Below the pieces are notes generated by a model. It searched no databases. It was not told the origin of the DNA and saw only the letters and a list, made by a program, of their open reading frames with translations. Of a stretch of 64,000 nucleotides of DNA, positions 1-9,324 are shown one piece after another. A program made the translations under genes and the position numbers. Position 1 is the first letter of the stretch; each line of letters begins with the position of its first letter. This stretch comes from Variovorax sp. Root411 (GTDB taxonomy: Bacteria; Pseudomonadota; Gammaproteobacteria; Burkholderiales; Burkholderiaceae_C): positions 224,250 to 288,249 of the forward strand of contig NZ_LMDW01000017.1 in assembly GCF_001425205.1 (NCBI RefSeq), read 5' to 3'.

Positions 1-3000
1 TCACCGCCAGCGGCCTGCAGGTAGCGGGCCTTCTGCAGATGGAGCTCGGACCTGTAGAGCCCTTCCTTGAGCTCGTCCGCCATGCGCAGGCACTCGTCGA
101 TGCGCTCGAGCGCTTCGCTCCAGCGCTGGTTGGCGGCCAGCGTGTCGGCGGCGAAGGCGCGGTAGTAGGTCTGGCAATAGCGGCAGCCCATGCCCCACAG
201 CGCCTGCACCCAGGCGTCGGCTTGCGCGATGCTGTCGACGTCGCCGGTGGCCCAGCAGCGGATGATTTCCGCATATCCCTGGAACGCCGGCAGGCCATAG
301 CGCGCGGTGATGCCGAGCAGTTCGCCCGTGCTGACCAGCGCCCGCGCCTTGTCGTTGCGGGCCTGGTGGCCCAGGCTCTGGTACAGCAGGGCCATGCTCA
401 GCGACGGAATGTGCGACATCTCGCGCGCCCACCGCACGGCGTTCGCGGCGTCGGTGCGCGCGGCCGCGTCGTGGCCCGCAAACCAGCGCACCAGCGCGCG
501 TCCCGTGGTGGCCCATACGCGGGTGTCGAAGCCGAAGTCGGCGGCATGGTGCGCGTGCGCCTCGGGGCTGTAGCGCTCGATGGCGTCGCTCAACGACTGC
601 TCGCCGAGTTCGAACTGGCCGTCGGAATAGTGCGCGAGCCCAAGATAGGTCTGTGCCGCCACGAACACGCCCTGGTCCTGCTGCTGCACGGCATGGTCGA
701 GCAGCCGCTGGCTCAGCCGCTGCACCTCGGCGCGGTTGCTCGCGACGTGGTGGAAGGTGATCAGCGTCCACAGGTGCTGCACCTGCTTCTCGCGGGGCAC
801 GCTGTCGTCGAGCAGTTCCTGCGACAGGGCGATGCGGTCCACCACCTGCGCATGCGCCCAGCCGTACTTGTTCATCATCGCCTGCGTGACGTAGCTGTTC
901 ACGTCAAGCCGCGCCTCGCGCTGCGCGGCGCCATCCAGGTGCGCCATCCAGCCGTCGATGTGCTGGGCGTAGGAAATGGTTTCGTCGTTCAGCGAGCGGT
1001 GCTGTGTGATGCGCAGCTGCTGCACCGCCAGCGCAATGGCCTGCGCGTGCTCGCCCGCATCCGCCCAGTGCTGGGCCACGCTGCCCGGCTCGTCCGCCAC
1101 GCGCTGCGGCTGGCTGTCCAGCAGCGTCTGCGCCACGTTGCGGTGCTGCTGCTGGCGCTGCGCGACGAGCATGCACTCGTAGGCGGTGTCGCGGATCAGC
1201 GCGTGGCGGAAGATGAAGGCGCCCGGCGGCCCGGCCGGCGCCACGAGCCCCGCGTCGAGCAGCACGGCCATGTCCTTGTCCATGGCTTCGGGAGGCTTGC
1301 CCGAACAGGCGCACAGCAGCTCGGCATCGAACTGCCGCCCGATGGTGGCGGCCAGCTGCAGCAGGCCCTTGACGGGGCCCAGCCGGTCGAAGCGGCTGAC
1401 CAGAGAGTCGCGCAGCGTGACCGGAATGGCCGCCGGCTGCGCGGTGTCCTTGAAGACCCACACGCCGTCCTTCTCCACCAGGTAGGCGTCCAGCAGCATG
1501 CGCGCCATTTCCTGGATGAACAGCGGCACGCCGTCGGTGCGCGCGACCACGTTGTCGATCACCTGCGGCGCGGCGACCCTCGGCGCCAGCGCCTGCCGGG
1601 CCAGTTCGGCCGCCTGCGCGTCTTCCAGACGCCGCACCTCGATGCACGCCGCCTGCAGTTCCGTCGGCTTCTCCCATTCGGGCCGCGCGGTCAGCACCAG
1701 CAGCACGCGCCGCTGCGGCAGCTGCGCGACCAGCTGCTCGAGAAACTCGATGCTCGTGGGGTCGGCCCAATGCACGTCCTCGAGCAAGAGCAGCAGCGGC
1801 GCCGTTTCGGCCATGTACAGCAGCCACTGCGCGATCGACTGCAGCAGCAGCGCCTTCTGCATCGGGGGAGACATCTGGCTGGGCGCGCTGTCGCCCAGCG
1901 GCAGGGAAAGCCATGCGCAGAAGATCGGCAGCACCACCTCGCCGTCGCAGCCGGCCGCATGCAGGGCCTCGCGAAGCCGCTCGCGCCGGTCGTCCGGCGT
2001 GGCGGCGTCGGGTGCGGCCTCGAGCCGCTGGCGCAGCAGCGCCAGGAACGGCGTCAGCGCGTTGTTCTGGCTTTCGGGCTGGCACTGCGCGCTGACGGTC
2101 TGCCAGCCTTCCTGCGCCACCTGCTCGCGCAGCATGTCGGCGAGACACGACTTGCCGATGCCGGGCTCGCCGCGAACCCACACCGCGCCCCCGTGGCCCT
2201 GCCGGGCCTGGGCCCACGCTTCGCGCAGCTGCTGCAGTTCGGGCTCGCGGCCAATGCACGCGTCATGCAGTGCCTGTTCCGCCGACTCGTGCAGCATGGA
2301 CGCCTGCCGCTTGCTGCTGAGGCAATAGGTCTGGATGCCGCCGGACTGCCCCGGCAGGGTCACGCTGCCGGCCTTGTCGAAGCGCGCATGGCGCCCCAGC
2401 AGCCGGTAACTGCTTTCGCTCGCCAGCAGCGTGCCGGTTTCGGCAACGCCCTCGAGCCGCACCGCGACGTTGACTGCATGGCCCGACGGGATTTCTCCGG
2501 CGGCCACTACCGCCATGCCGGTGTGCATGCCCATGCGGATGCCGAGATGCACGCCGTGCGCCTGCTCGATGGCGGCCGAGCGCTGGCGGCTCAATGCAAT
2601 CAGCTCCAGCGCCGTCATGCCGGCCTGCCGCGCGTCGGTGTCGCTGGCGTGCGGATAGCCGAACAGCACGATCATCCGGTCGCCCAGCGTGCCCGCCAGC
2701 CATCCGCCGCGCCGCGTGGCGGACTCGGCGAACAGCGAGAGTTCGTTGCGCTGCAGCAGCTCCAGTTTTTCGATGTCAGAGGGCAAGGCATCGTCGGGGC
2801 CCTCGGCGTCGGCGTCCGGCCAGACGGAGACGCTGCAGCACAGCACCGTGAGCTGCCGCTTTTCGGAGAAGCCGCGCGTCGTCACCACGGTATGGGCCAG
2901 CGCCTCGTCCTGCGCCTGCTTGGCCGAGCGCAGCACGCCCACGAGGTCGTCCAGCCGCAGGCGCCCGAGTTCGGCCAGCAGCGTGGCTGCGGAATCGCAG

Positions 3001-3827
3001 CGGTCGGCGGCCTTCTTCCTCAGTGCCTGCCGCAGCACGGAGGCCACCGGGTGGCTGGCGATCTCCGAGGGCAGCGGCACTTCCTGCGGGCTCAGTTGCT
3101 GATGAAGAATCTCCGCCGCCGACGCGCCGCGGATGGCGGGCACGCCGGTCAGGCATTCGATGAACATCAGGCCCCAGGCATACAGATCGGACTTGACACC
3201 GGGCGGCTCGCCGCGCAGCTGCTCGGGTGCGCTGTAGGCCGGCGTGCCCAGGGCCTCTTCCGTCATCGTGAGCGTCAGGAATTCGGCGCCCCTGTTCATG
3301 GGAATGACGGTGCTGATGCCGAAGTCCAGCACCTTCGCATGCGGGACGGCGCCGGTGAACGTGACCATCACGTTGTCGGGCTTCAGGTCGCGATGCACGA
3401 TGCCCGCGGCATGCGCGCAGTCCAGCGCATCCAGCACCTCCGCCATGAGGTGGGCGGTTTCGGGGGCCGTCAGCGCGCCCTTGCGCCGGATCAGGCTGGT
3501 GAGCGTTTCTCCCGGCACGTACTCGAAGACGCCATAGACGCAGGCGCCCTGCTCGCCCTTGTCGAGCAGCTGCACGATGTGCGGATGGTGCAGCGCGGCG
3601 CAGAGCATGGTCTCGCGGTGGAAACGTGCAACGCGCGGGCTGCCGACCTGCAGCTTGACCACCTTGATCGCGACCACGGTGCCGGTGCGCTGCTGCAGCG
3701 CGCGATAGACGGTGCCGTAGCCGCCTGCGCCCAGCTCCTCCAGCAGGTCGTAGCCTGGAATCTCCAGCGGTTCAGACAATTGCGGTTGCAACGCTGCGTG
3801 CGTGGGGTTGGTGGCGGCATCCTGCAT
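1..3827 (-). CDS. Ser/Thr kinase - cyclase-like - AAA ATPase fusion protein (partial, runs off left edge)
   Basis: About 1275 residues are visible; the frame is still open at base 1. Translation from the ATG at 3827 gives an N-terminal protein kinase with all key residues: glycine loop GAGGYGTVY (33-41), AIK Lys55, HRD Asp147, DFG Asp168 and SAPEQ. Residues about 320-500 resemble a class III nucleotide cyclase, keeping GDR and VNVAVRLEG, but the metal-binding Asp of the usual CCDLVGS motif is Ser332, so cyclase activity is doubtful. A STAND/AAA-type ATPase follows, with Walker A GEPGIGKS (553-560, Lys559) and Walker B LLLLLEDVHW (Asp684). The C-terminal third is helical and TPR-like. The architecture and length match what I recall of the TOMM-system kinase/cyclase fusion family of Burkholderiales, which sits beside thiazole/oxazole peptide genes. 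Any such genes would lie left of the window. A cytosolic signalling or regulatory role is inferred. Confidence 0.88.
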   Translation of the reverse strand, partial: MQDAATNPTHAALQPQLSEPLEIPGYDLLEELGAGGYGTVYRALQQRTGTVVAIKVVKLQVGSPRVARFHRETMLCAALHHPHIVQLLDKGEQGACVYGVFEYVPGETLTSLIRRKGALTAPETAHLMAEVLDALDCAHAAGIVHRDLKPDNVMVTFTGAVPHAKVLDFGISTVIPMNRGAEFLTLTMTEEALGTPAYSAPEQLRGEPPGVKSDLYAWGLMFIECLTGVPAIRGASAAEILHQQLSPQEVPLPSEIASHPVASVLRQALRKKAADRCDSAATLLAELGRLRLDDLVGVLRSAKQAQDEALAHTVVTTRGFSEKRQLTVLCCSVSVWPDADAEGPDDALPSDIEKLELLQRNELSLFAESATRRGGWLAGTLGDRMIVLFGYPHASDTDARQAGMTALELIALSRQRSAAIEQAHGVHLGIRMGMHTGMAVVAAGEIPSGHAVNVAVRLEGVAETGTLLASESSYRLLGRHARFDKAGSVTLPGQSGGIQTYCLSSKRQASMLHESAEQALHDACIGREPELQQLREAWAQARQGHGGAVWVRGEPGIGKSCLADMLREQVAQEGWQTVSAQCQPESQNNALTPFLALLRQRLEAAPDAATPDDRRERLREALHAAGCDGEVVLPIFCAWLSLPLGDSAPSQMSPPMQKALLLQSIAQWLLYMAETAPLLLLLEDVHWADPTSIEFLEQLVAQLPQRRVLLVLTARPEWEKPTELQAACIEVRRLEDAQAAELARQALAPRVAAPQVIDNVVARTDGVPLFIQEMARMLLDAYLVEKDGVWVFKDTAQPAAIPVTLRDSLVSRFDRLGPVKGLLQLAATIGRQFDAELLCACSGKPPEAMDKDMAVLLDAGLVAPAGPPGAFIFRHALIRDTAYECMLVAQRQQQHRNVAQTLLDSQPQRVADEPGSVAQHWADAGEHAQAIALAVQQLRITQHRSLNDETISYAQHIDGWMAHLDGAAQREARLDVNSYVTQAMMNKYGWAHAQVVDRIALSQELLDDSVPREKQVQHLWTLITFHHVASNRAEVQRLSQRLLDHAVQQQDQGVFVAAQTYLGLAHYSDGQFELGEQSLSDAIERYSPEAHAHHAADFGFDTRVWATTGRALVRWFAGHDAAARTDAANAVRWAREMSHIPSLSMALLYQSLGHQARNDKARALVSTGELLGITARYGLPAFQGYAEIIRCWATGDVDSIAQADAWVQALWGMGCRYCQTYYRAFAADTLAANQRWSEALERIDECLRMADELKEGLYRSELHLQKARYLQAAGG

Positions 3828-3961
3828 TTCAGCCTCGTCGTGATGGAGCGTTGATGGTCCTCCGGGACTTGCCTCGGCCGCGTTCCGCGCTGCGACGGTA
3901 CGCACTAGTGACACTAATTGTTACTGTAGCGGACACAAGGACATTCAGGCAGGTAACACTC

Positions 3962-3991
3962 CAAAAAAGAAAACCCGCAACAAGTGCGGGT
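3962..3991 (-). terminator. Rho-independent terminator of the BMP transporter operon
   Basis: A perfect 7-bp stem, ACCCGCA (3973-3979) with TGCGGGT (3985-3991), encloses a 5-nt loop. Read on the minus strand it is followed by a T-rich run (TTTTCTTTTTT). It lies about 150 bp past the stop of the minus-strand substrate-binding protein and is also downstream of nothing on the plus strand. Confidence 0.8.
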
Positions 3992-4039
3992 CGTTAGAAC
4001 TTTTCGGTGTATATGAAGTGCCCGGCGCAGCCCGGGCTC

Positions 4040-4137
4040 CTTCGCGAACACCGCGGAACCGGCTTTGCCGGCCCGCAGGTGTTGCCCTCGGTAGGGGGAA
4101 GGCGTGCGCGACACGAAGTGCGCGCAGCCTGGGGGCG
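4040..4137 (-). repeat. Palindromic intergenic repeat family A, copy 1
   Basis: This is the reverse-orientation copy of an element of about 95 bp seen four times in the window (also 11811, 37358 and 38602). Its core is a long imperfect palindrome (4047-4083) with arms AACACC/GGTGTT, GCGG/CCGC and CCGGC/GCCGG around a TTT loop, next to a conserved CACTTCGTGTCGC box. It lies between the transporter stop and its terminator, so it is probably transcribed. Confidence 0.75.
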
Positions 4138-4140
4138 AGC

Positions 4141-5313
4141 TTATTTCTTGTCGCCGCCCGGCACCTTGCCTTCGACACCCTTCACGTAGAAGTTCACGCC
4201 CGACAGGAACTTGTCGTCGGCCACCGCGTCCTTGGCGACCAGTTCCTTGCCGTCCTGGCCGAGGATCGGGCCCTTCCAGATCACGAAGCTGCCGTCCTTC
4301 AGGCCCTTCTTCACCGCCTCGACCTTGGCCTTGGTTTCGGCCGGCACGTCATCGGCGATCGACACGAGGTCGATGGCGCCTTCCTTCACGCCCCACCAGC
4401 TCTGGCCGGTGGTCCACTTGCCGTCCAGGGCTTCCTGGGTGGCCTTGATGTAGTACGGGGCCCAGTTGATGGTGGCCGAGGCCAGGTGGGCCTTGGGGCC
4501 GTAGGCGGTCATGTCGGAGTCCCAGCCGAAGGCGCGCTTGCCCTTCTCTTGCGCGGTCTTGAGCACGGCCGGCGAATCGGTGTTCTGGAACAGCACGTCG
4601 GCGCCGCCGTTGATGAGGGCGGTGGCGGCTTCGGTTTCCTTGGGCGGGCTGAACCACTCGTTGACCCACACCACCTTGGTCGTGATCTTCGGGTTGACCG
4701 ACTGCGCGCCCAGCGTGAAGCTGTTGATGTTGCGCAGCACTTCGGGGATCGGCACCGAGCCGACCACGCCCAGCGTGTTGCTCTTGGTCATGGCGCCGGC
4801 GATCACGCCGGCCATGTACGCGCCCTCGTACGTGCGGCTGTCGTAGGTGCGCATGTTGTCGGAGGTCTTGTAGCCGGTGGCGTGTTCGAACTTCACGTCC
4901 TTGCTGTCGGCCGCGACCTTGAGCATCGGCTCCATGTAGCCGAAGGTGGTGCCGAAGATCAGCTTGTTGCCCTGGCTCACCATGTCGCGGAAAACGCGCT
5001 CGGCGTCGGCGCCTTCGGGCACGCTTTCGACGAAGGTGGTCTTGATCTTGTCGCCGAATTCCTTTTCGAGCGCCTTGCGCGCGTTGTCGTGCGCGAAGGT
5101 CCAGCCGCCGTCGCCCACGGGTCCGACGTAGGCGAATGCGATGTTCAGCGGCGCTGCCGGAGCCGGTGCGGCAGCGGCGGGTGCCGGGGCCGGCGCGGGC
5201 GCCGCGGCCGGTACTGCCGCTTCTTCTTTCTTGCCGCAGCCGATCAGGGCCGCCGAAGCGACCGCCGTGAGGGCGGCCAGCTTGAGCAGGGAGCGCTTGT
5301 TCAGATCATTCAT
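4141..5313 (-). CDS. BMP-family ABC transporter substrate-binding lipoprotein (purine/nucleoside type)
   Basis: The protein has 390 residues. It starts with a lipoprotein signal peptide (MNDLNKRSLLKLAALTAV..., lipobox LIGC, Cys26) and then an Ala/Pro-rich linker (about 33-54). The mature part is the Bmp/Med/PnrA periplasmic-binding fold (IAFAYVGPVGDGGWTFAHD...). The family binds purine nucleosides or related bases. The location, ahead of xanthine dehydrogenase and a purine permease, supports purine uptake, but the exact ligand cannot be read from sequence. The gene order on the minus strand is ATPase, permease, permease, then this gene, an ordinary four-gene importer with the binding protein last. 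The ATG at 5313 has a GAGGA ribosome site. Confidence 0.9.
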   Translation of the reverse strand: MNDLNKRSLLKLAALTAVASAALIGCGKKEEAAVPAAAPAPAPAPAAAAPAPAAPLNIAFAYVGPVGDGGWTFAHDNARKALEKEFGDKIKTTFVESVPEGADAERVFRDMVSQGNKLIFGTTFGYMEPMLKVAADSKDVKFEHATGYKTSDNMRTYDSRTYEGAYMAGVIAGAMTKSNTLGVVGSVPIPEVLRNINSFTLGAQSVNPKITTKVVWVNEWFSPPKETEAATALINGGADVLFQNTDSPAVLKTAQEKGKRAFGWDSDMTAYGPKAHLASATINWAPYYIKATQEALDGKWTTGQSWWGVKEGAIDLVSIADDVPAETKAKVEAVKKGLKDGSFVIWKGPILGQDGKELVAKDAVADDKFLSGVNFYVKGVEGKVPGGDKK

Positions 5314-5360
5314 TGTCGGAAATCCTCAAAAGGACAGGTTGGCGGAAAAACGAAACACGA

Positions 5361-6281
5361 TTATGAGCCGGGGTAGAACGGTTTCCCGATGGAGGCCGGC
5401 ATGTTGGCGCGGATGAACGCCGGGTTGCGCGAGATCAGCGCGAGCACCACGATCGGCGCGATGTACTGCAGCATGCTGAGGAACTGCGAGGGCACGTCGA
5501 CGCCGCTGCTCTGCAGGTGAAAGCCAAGCATCGACACGCCGCCGAACAGGTAGGCACCCAGCAGCACGCGAATCGGCCGCCACGTGGCAAAGGTGGTGAG
5601 CGCCAGCGCAATCCAGCCGCGGCCGGCGACCATGCCCTCGACCCACAACGGGGTGTACACGGTCGAGAGGTAGGCGCCCGCCAGTCCGCACAGCGCGCCG
5701 CCCGCGATCACCGCCATGAAGCGGATGCGCCGCACGGGGTAGCCCAGCGCATGCGCCGACTCGGGCGACTCGCCTACCGAGCGCAGCACCAGCCCGGCGC
5801 GCGTGCGATACAGGAACCAGACCAGCCCGAAGGTCAGCACCACCGCGAAGTAAACCATCGGGTGATGGCGGAACAGCGCAGGGCCCACGAGCGGAATGTC
5901 GGCCAGCACGGGGATGGCGTAGCTCACGCTCGCGGGCAGCTTGGCCTGCACGAAATTGATGCCGGCAAAGGCCGAGAAGCCGACGCCGAACAGGCTCAGT
6001 GCGAGGCCGGTCGCGTACTGGTTGGTGTTGAGCCAGATCACCAGCACGCCGAAGAAGGCCGCGAGCAAGGCGCCCGCCGCCATGCCGGCGAGGAAGCCGA
6101 GCCAGGGGTTGTGGGTGGTGACGACCGTCGCGAAGCCGGCGATGGCGGCGCAGAGCATCAGGCCCTCGGCGCCGAGGTTGACAATGCCGGCCTTCTCGTT
6201 GATGAGCAGGCCCAGCGCCGCGATGGCGAGGACCGTTCCGGCGCTCAGGGTGGAGCCCAGGAGGAGTGCGTAGCTTTCCAT
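5361..6281 (-). CDS. ABC transporter permease, BPD_transp_2 type (purine/nucleoside importer)
   Basis: A 306-residue integral membrane protein of the ribose/BmpC-type permease family (MESYALLLGSTLSAGTVLAI, then INEKAGIVNLGAEGLML). The NLGAEG motif is typical of the cytoplasmic coupling region in nucleoside importers. About eight hydrophobic segments are visible. It pairs with the permease at 6561-7706 as the transmembrane heterodimer of the importer. The stop lies 47 bp from the binding protein. It is separated from its partner permease by a 279-bp gap filled by a repeat pair, which is unusual inside an operon. Confidence 0.9.
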   Translation of the reverse strand: MESYALLLGSTLSAGTVLAIAALGLLINEKAGIVNLGAEGLMLCAAIAGFATVVTTHNPWLGFLAGMAAGALLAAFFGVLVIWLNTNQYATGLALSLFGVGFSAFAGINFVQAKLPASVSYAIPVLADIPLVGPALFRHHPMVYFAVVLTFGLVWFLYRTRAGLVLRSVGESPESAHALGYPVRRIRFMAVIAGGALCGLAGAYLSTVYTPLWVEGMVAGRGWIALALTTFATWRPIRVLLGAYLFGGVSMLGFHLQSSGVDVPSQFLSMLQYIAPIVVLALISRNPAFIRANMPASIGKPFYPGS

Positions 6282-6340
6282 TCAATTGCTCCGGCGCGGG
6301 TTGCTTGTGTTCGAGGGCTGACGTTCGGGGCGCTGTTGTT

Positions 6341-6523
6341 CAGGGCGCGTGCCCAGGCCACCGGGTACTCCCCTGCGCGAATGTCCCCCGCTTCGCTCCT
6401 CCTTTATTTCGCTGCGGGGAGCACCCGGTGCCCTGGCGGGGTGCCTTGCGCAGCGAAATAAAGGAGGAGCGAAGCGGGGGACATTCGCGGAGCAAGGTAC
6501 CCCGTCGGCGTGAGCGCACCCTG
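6341..6523. repeat. Inverted pair of repeat units, family B, copy 1
   Basis: Two units lie head to head. They share an exact 39-bp core, running from CGAATGTCCCCCG to TTTATTTCGCTGCG and reversed in the right unit. The left unit is bounded by arms CCGGGTACTCCCC and GGGGAGCACCCGG; the right unit has different but mutually complementary arms (GGGGTACCTTGC and GCAAGGCACCCC). Outer boundaries are CAGGGCG and its complement. The core contains AAAGGAGGAG, a strong anti-SD complement. It sits between the two permease genes. No transposase is present. Related pairs occur at 31274 and 62814. Confidence 0.85.
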
Positions 6524-6560
6524 ACACACGCGGCACTCGAATCGAAGCCAAGGCCTTCAT

Positions 6561-7706
6561 TCAAAGTGCTCCTTCGTTCGGCCGCGCGACAGGCGCAGTG
6601 AGCGGCGTGCTCACCTGCAGCGAACTTGTCGTCAAGCCAGCAGCCTTGACAGCCGCCTTGCGGCGAATGCGATAGGCAATGAGCGTGTCGCACGCCAGCA
6701 GCGTGAAGAGCAAGAGCCCCTGGAACACGCCAGTCAACGACTTCGGCAGGCCGAGCCGCGATTGCGCCAGCTCGCCCCCGATGTAGAACATGCTCATGAG
6801 GATGGCCGAGAAGATCATGCCCACCGGATGCAGACGTCCGACGAAGGCCACGATGATCGCCGCGAAGCCGTAGCCCGCCGGCACATAGGGAGTGAGCTGG
6901 CCGAGCGGCCCTGCCACTTCGAGCGCACCGGCGAGGCCGGCCGCGCCCCCCGAAGTCAGCAGCGCGATCCACACCGCGCGCCGCGCCGAGAAGCCCGCAT
7001 AGCGCGACGCCGCCGGCGCAAGCCCGCCGACCTGCTGCGCAAAGCCCGCCCGCGTGCGGAACAGGAACACCCACAGCGCCCCCGCGCCCACCAGCGCGAT
7101 GACCAACCCGATGCTCACGCGCGAGCCCTTGAACAGGCGCGGGATCTGCGTGACCGCCTCGAAGGTCTTGGTCTGCGGGAAGTTGTAGCCGTGCGGGTCC
7201 TTCCACGGCCCGTAGACCATGTAGCCCAGCAGCAGCGTGGCCACGTAGACCAGCATCAGGCTCACCAGGATTTCGTTGGCGTTGCACCTGTCGCGCAGAA
7301 ACGCGACGATGCCCGCCCACACCATGCCGCCGAGAATGCCCGCCAGCAGGATGGCCGCGACGATCCACTGGCCCGTAGTCTTGTCGGCCAGCAGCGCCAC
7401 GCCACCCGCCGCGATGGCGCCGAACACGAACTGCCCTTCCGCGCCGATGTTCCACACGTTCGAGCGGAAGCACACGGCCAGCCCCAGCGCGATGATGAGC
7501 AGCGGCGTGGCCTTGACCATCAGCTCGCCGATGGCATAGCCGCTCTTGATGGGCTCATAGAAGAACACCAGCAGGCCCTTGACCGGGTCCTTGCCGAGCG
7601 CCGCGAACAGCGCCACGCCGATCAGCACGGTGATCGCCAGCGCCAATATCGGCGAAGCATAGCTCCAGAAGCGCGAAAGCTCCGGGCGGGGTTCGAGCTT
7701 AAACAT
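6561..7706 (-). CDS. ABC transporter permease, BPD_transp_2 type (second importer permease)
   Basis: This 381-residue membrane protein is the larger of the two permeases, matching the YufP/NupP-like partner in nucleoside importers. The N terminus is cytosolic (MFKLEPRPELSRFW). Multiple hydrophobic spans follow, and the coupling motif WNIGAEGQFVFG is present. Its start overlaps the end of the ATPase gene by 8 bp, indicating translational coupling. The C-terminal tail is basic, then low in complexity. Substrate assignment rests on the neighbouring purine genes. Confidence 0.9.
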   Translation of the reverse strand: MFKLEPRPELSRFWSYASPILALAITVLIGVALFAALGKDPVKGLLVFFYEPIKSGYAIGELMVKATPLLIIALGLAVCFRSNVWNIGAEGQFVFGAIAAGGVALLADKTTGQWIVAAILLAGILGGMVWAGIVAFLRDRCNANEILVSLMLVYVATLLLGYMVYGPWKDPHGYNFPQTKTFEAVTQIPRLFKGSRVSIGLVIALVGAGALWVFLFRTRAGFAQQVGGLAPAASRYAGFSARRAVWIALLTSGGAAGLAGALEVAGPLGQLTPYVPAGYGFAAIIVAFVGRLHPVGMIFSAILMSMFYIGGELAQSRLGLPKSLTGVFQGLLLFTLLACDTLIAYRIRRKAAVKAAGLTTSSLQVSTPLTAPVARPNEGAL

Positions 7707-9213
7707 GGGCCGCCTCCTTCTTCCAAAGGCCGCTCATCCATTCACCAATCTGCGGCAGCGTTGCGGCAGCGCGGTCGATGGAGGGCGACAGCCGGCCCTT
7801 GGCGATCACGTGCAGCCGGTCGCAGATGTTGAACAGCTCGTCGAGCTCCTCGCTGATCACCAGCACCGCACAGCCGGCATCGCGCAGCGCGAGGATCTCG
7901 GCATGGATCAGCGCGGCCGCGCCCACGTCCACGCCCCAGGTCGGCTGCGAGACGATGAAGAGCTTGGGGTTGGCGTCGATCTCGCGCCCGACGATGAATT
8001 TCTGCAGGTTGCCGCCCGACAGCGACCGCGCCGCCGCGCGAGGGCCTCCTGCCTTGACCTTGAAGCGCTCGATGATGGCTTTCGCCTGGCGTTCGAGCGC
8101 GCCGGTGCGGATCCATCCGCCCCGGCCCACGGCATCGCCGCGCGTGAGCAGCAGGTTGTGCGCGAGCCCCAGCGTGGGCACCGCGCCGCGGCCCAGCCGT
8201 TCCTCGGGCACGAAGTGCAGGCCCAGCGCGCGGCGCGCGCGCGGGCGCAGCCGGCCGGCGGGCTGGTCGAACACCCGGACCATCGGCGCCTCGGCGCGCA
8301 CGTCCTCGCCCGACAGCGTGTAGAGCAATTCCCGCTGGCCGTTGCCGGAGACACCGGCGATGCCGACCACTTCACCCGCGCGAACCTCGAACGAAATGCT
8401 CTCGAGGTCCATGCCGAACTGGTCTTCGCGCGCCAGCGTCAGCCCGTCGACGCGCAGCGCCACCGCGCCCGCATGCACCGGCCGGTGCTGCAGCGGCGGC
8501 GGCTCGCTGCCGATCATCAGCCGCGACAGCGACTGCGTGCTCTCGTTCTGCGGATTGCACACCCCCGTCACCTTGCCGCCGCGCAGCACCGTGCAGGCGC
8601 TGCACAGCTCCTGGATCTCGTGCAGCTTGTGGCTGATGTACAGGATGCTGCAGCCCTCGGACGACAGCTTCTTCAGCACCGTGAACAGCTTGACTACCGC
8701 CTGCGGCGTCAGCACCGAGGTCGGCTCGTCGAGGATCAGCAGCTTGGGGTTGGTGAGCAGCGCGCGGATGATTTCGACCCGCTGCATTTCGCCCACCGAC
8801 AGCGTATGCACCGGCCGCGCCGGGTCGATGTCGAGCCCGTATTCGCTCGCCTTGGCCGTGATGCTGCGCGCCACCTCGGCCAGCTGCAGCGATTTGTCGA
8901 GCCCCAGCCAGACGTTCTCGGCCACGGTGAGTGTGTCGAACAGGCTGAAGTGCTGGAACACCATGCTGATGCCCAGCGCCCTCGCCTGCTGCGGGTTGCG
9001 CAGGTTCACGGCCTGGCCGTCGAACATGACGGTGCCTTCGTCGGGCTTGACCGAGCCGTAGATGATCTTCATCAGGGTCGATTTGCCGGCGCCGTTCTCG
9101 CCGAGCACGGCGTGGATCTCGCCGGGCTGCACGGCCAGGGAGATGTCGCTGTTCGCCACCACCGCGGGATATCGCTTGGTGATGTTCGCGAGCTGGAGTC
9201 TTGGGGTTGTCAT
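7699..9213 (-). CDS. ABC transporter ATPase with two nucleotide-binding domains (purine/nucleoside importer)
   Basis: The protein has 504 residues from the ATG at 9213; a TTG 13 codons upstream is possible but less likely. It has the RbsA/YufO arrangement of tandem ABC domains. Domain 1 has Walker A GENGAGKST (38-46), signature LSVGEMQRVEIIRA and Walker B LLILDEPTSVL. Domain 2 has the degenerate P-loop GVSGNGQRE usual for this family, with signature LSGGNLQKFIVGREI and an IVSQPTWGVDVG segment where Walker B and D-loop fall. One canonical and one degenerate site is normal for monosaccharide/nucleoside importers. It powers uptake with the permeases and lipoprotein downstream. Confidence 0.93.
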   Translation of the reverse strand: MTTPRLQLANITKRYPAVVANSDISLAVQPGEIHAVLGENGAGKSTLMKIIYGSVKPDEGTVMFDGQAVNLRNPQQARALGISMVFQHFSLFDTLTVAENVWLGLDKSLQLAEVARSITAKASEYGLDIDPARPVHTLSVGEMQRVEIIRALLTNPKLLILDEPTSVLTPQAVVKLFTVLKKLSSEGCSILYISHKLHEIQELCSACTVLRGGKVTGVCNPQNESTQSLSRLMIGSEPPPLQHRPVHAGAVALRVDGLTLAREDQFGMDLESISFEVRAGEVVGIAGVSGNGQRELLYTLSGEDVRAEAPMVRVFDQPAGRLRPRARRALGLHFVPEERLGRGAVPTLGLAHNLLLTRGDAVGRGGWIRTGALERQAKAIIERFKVKAGGPRAAARSLSGGNLQKFIVGREIDANPKLFIVSQPTWGVDVGAAALIHAEILALRDAGCAVLVISEELDELFNICDRLHVIAKGRLSPSIDRAAATLPQIGEWMSGLWKKEAAHV

Positions 9214-9324
9214 GCCGGGTTTCGTGGATTTTTGTCTCGTCAACAGCAACAAAGCGGAAACAGCTATCAGTTTAATAACGTCCCCGCGACCATCGGCGCC
9301 CGACGGCGCTTTGCTCAGTTCAAG

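Noticed and set aside
39..3854. Very long plus-strand open frame opposite the kinase fusion
   Set aside because: Antisense shadow in GC-rich DNA; its product is His/Arg/Gln-rich with no family, while the minus strand has kinase and ATPase motifs throughout.
9214..9324. Purine riboswitch near the NCS2 permease or ABC genes
   Set aside because: No purine-aptamer-like junction seen; such switches are rare in beta-proteobacteria.
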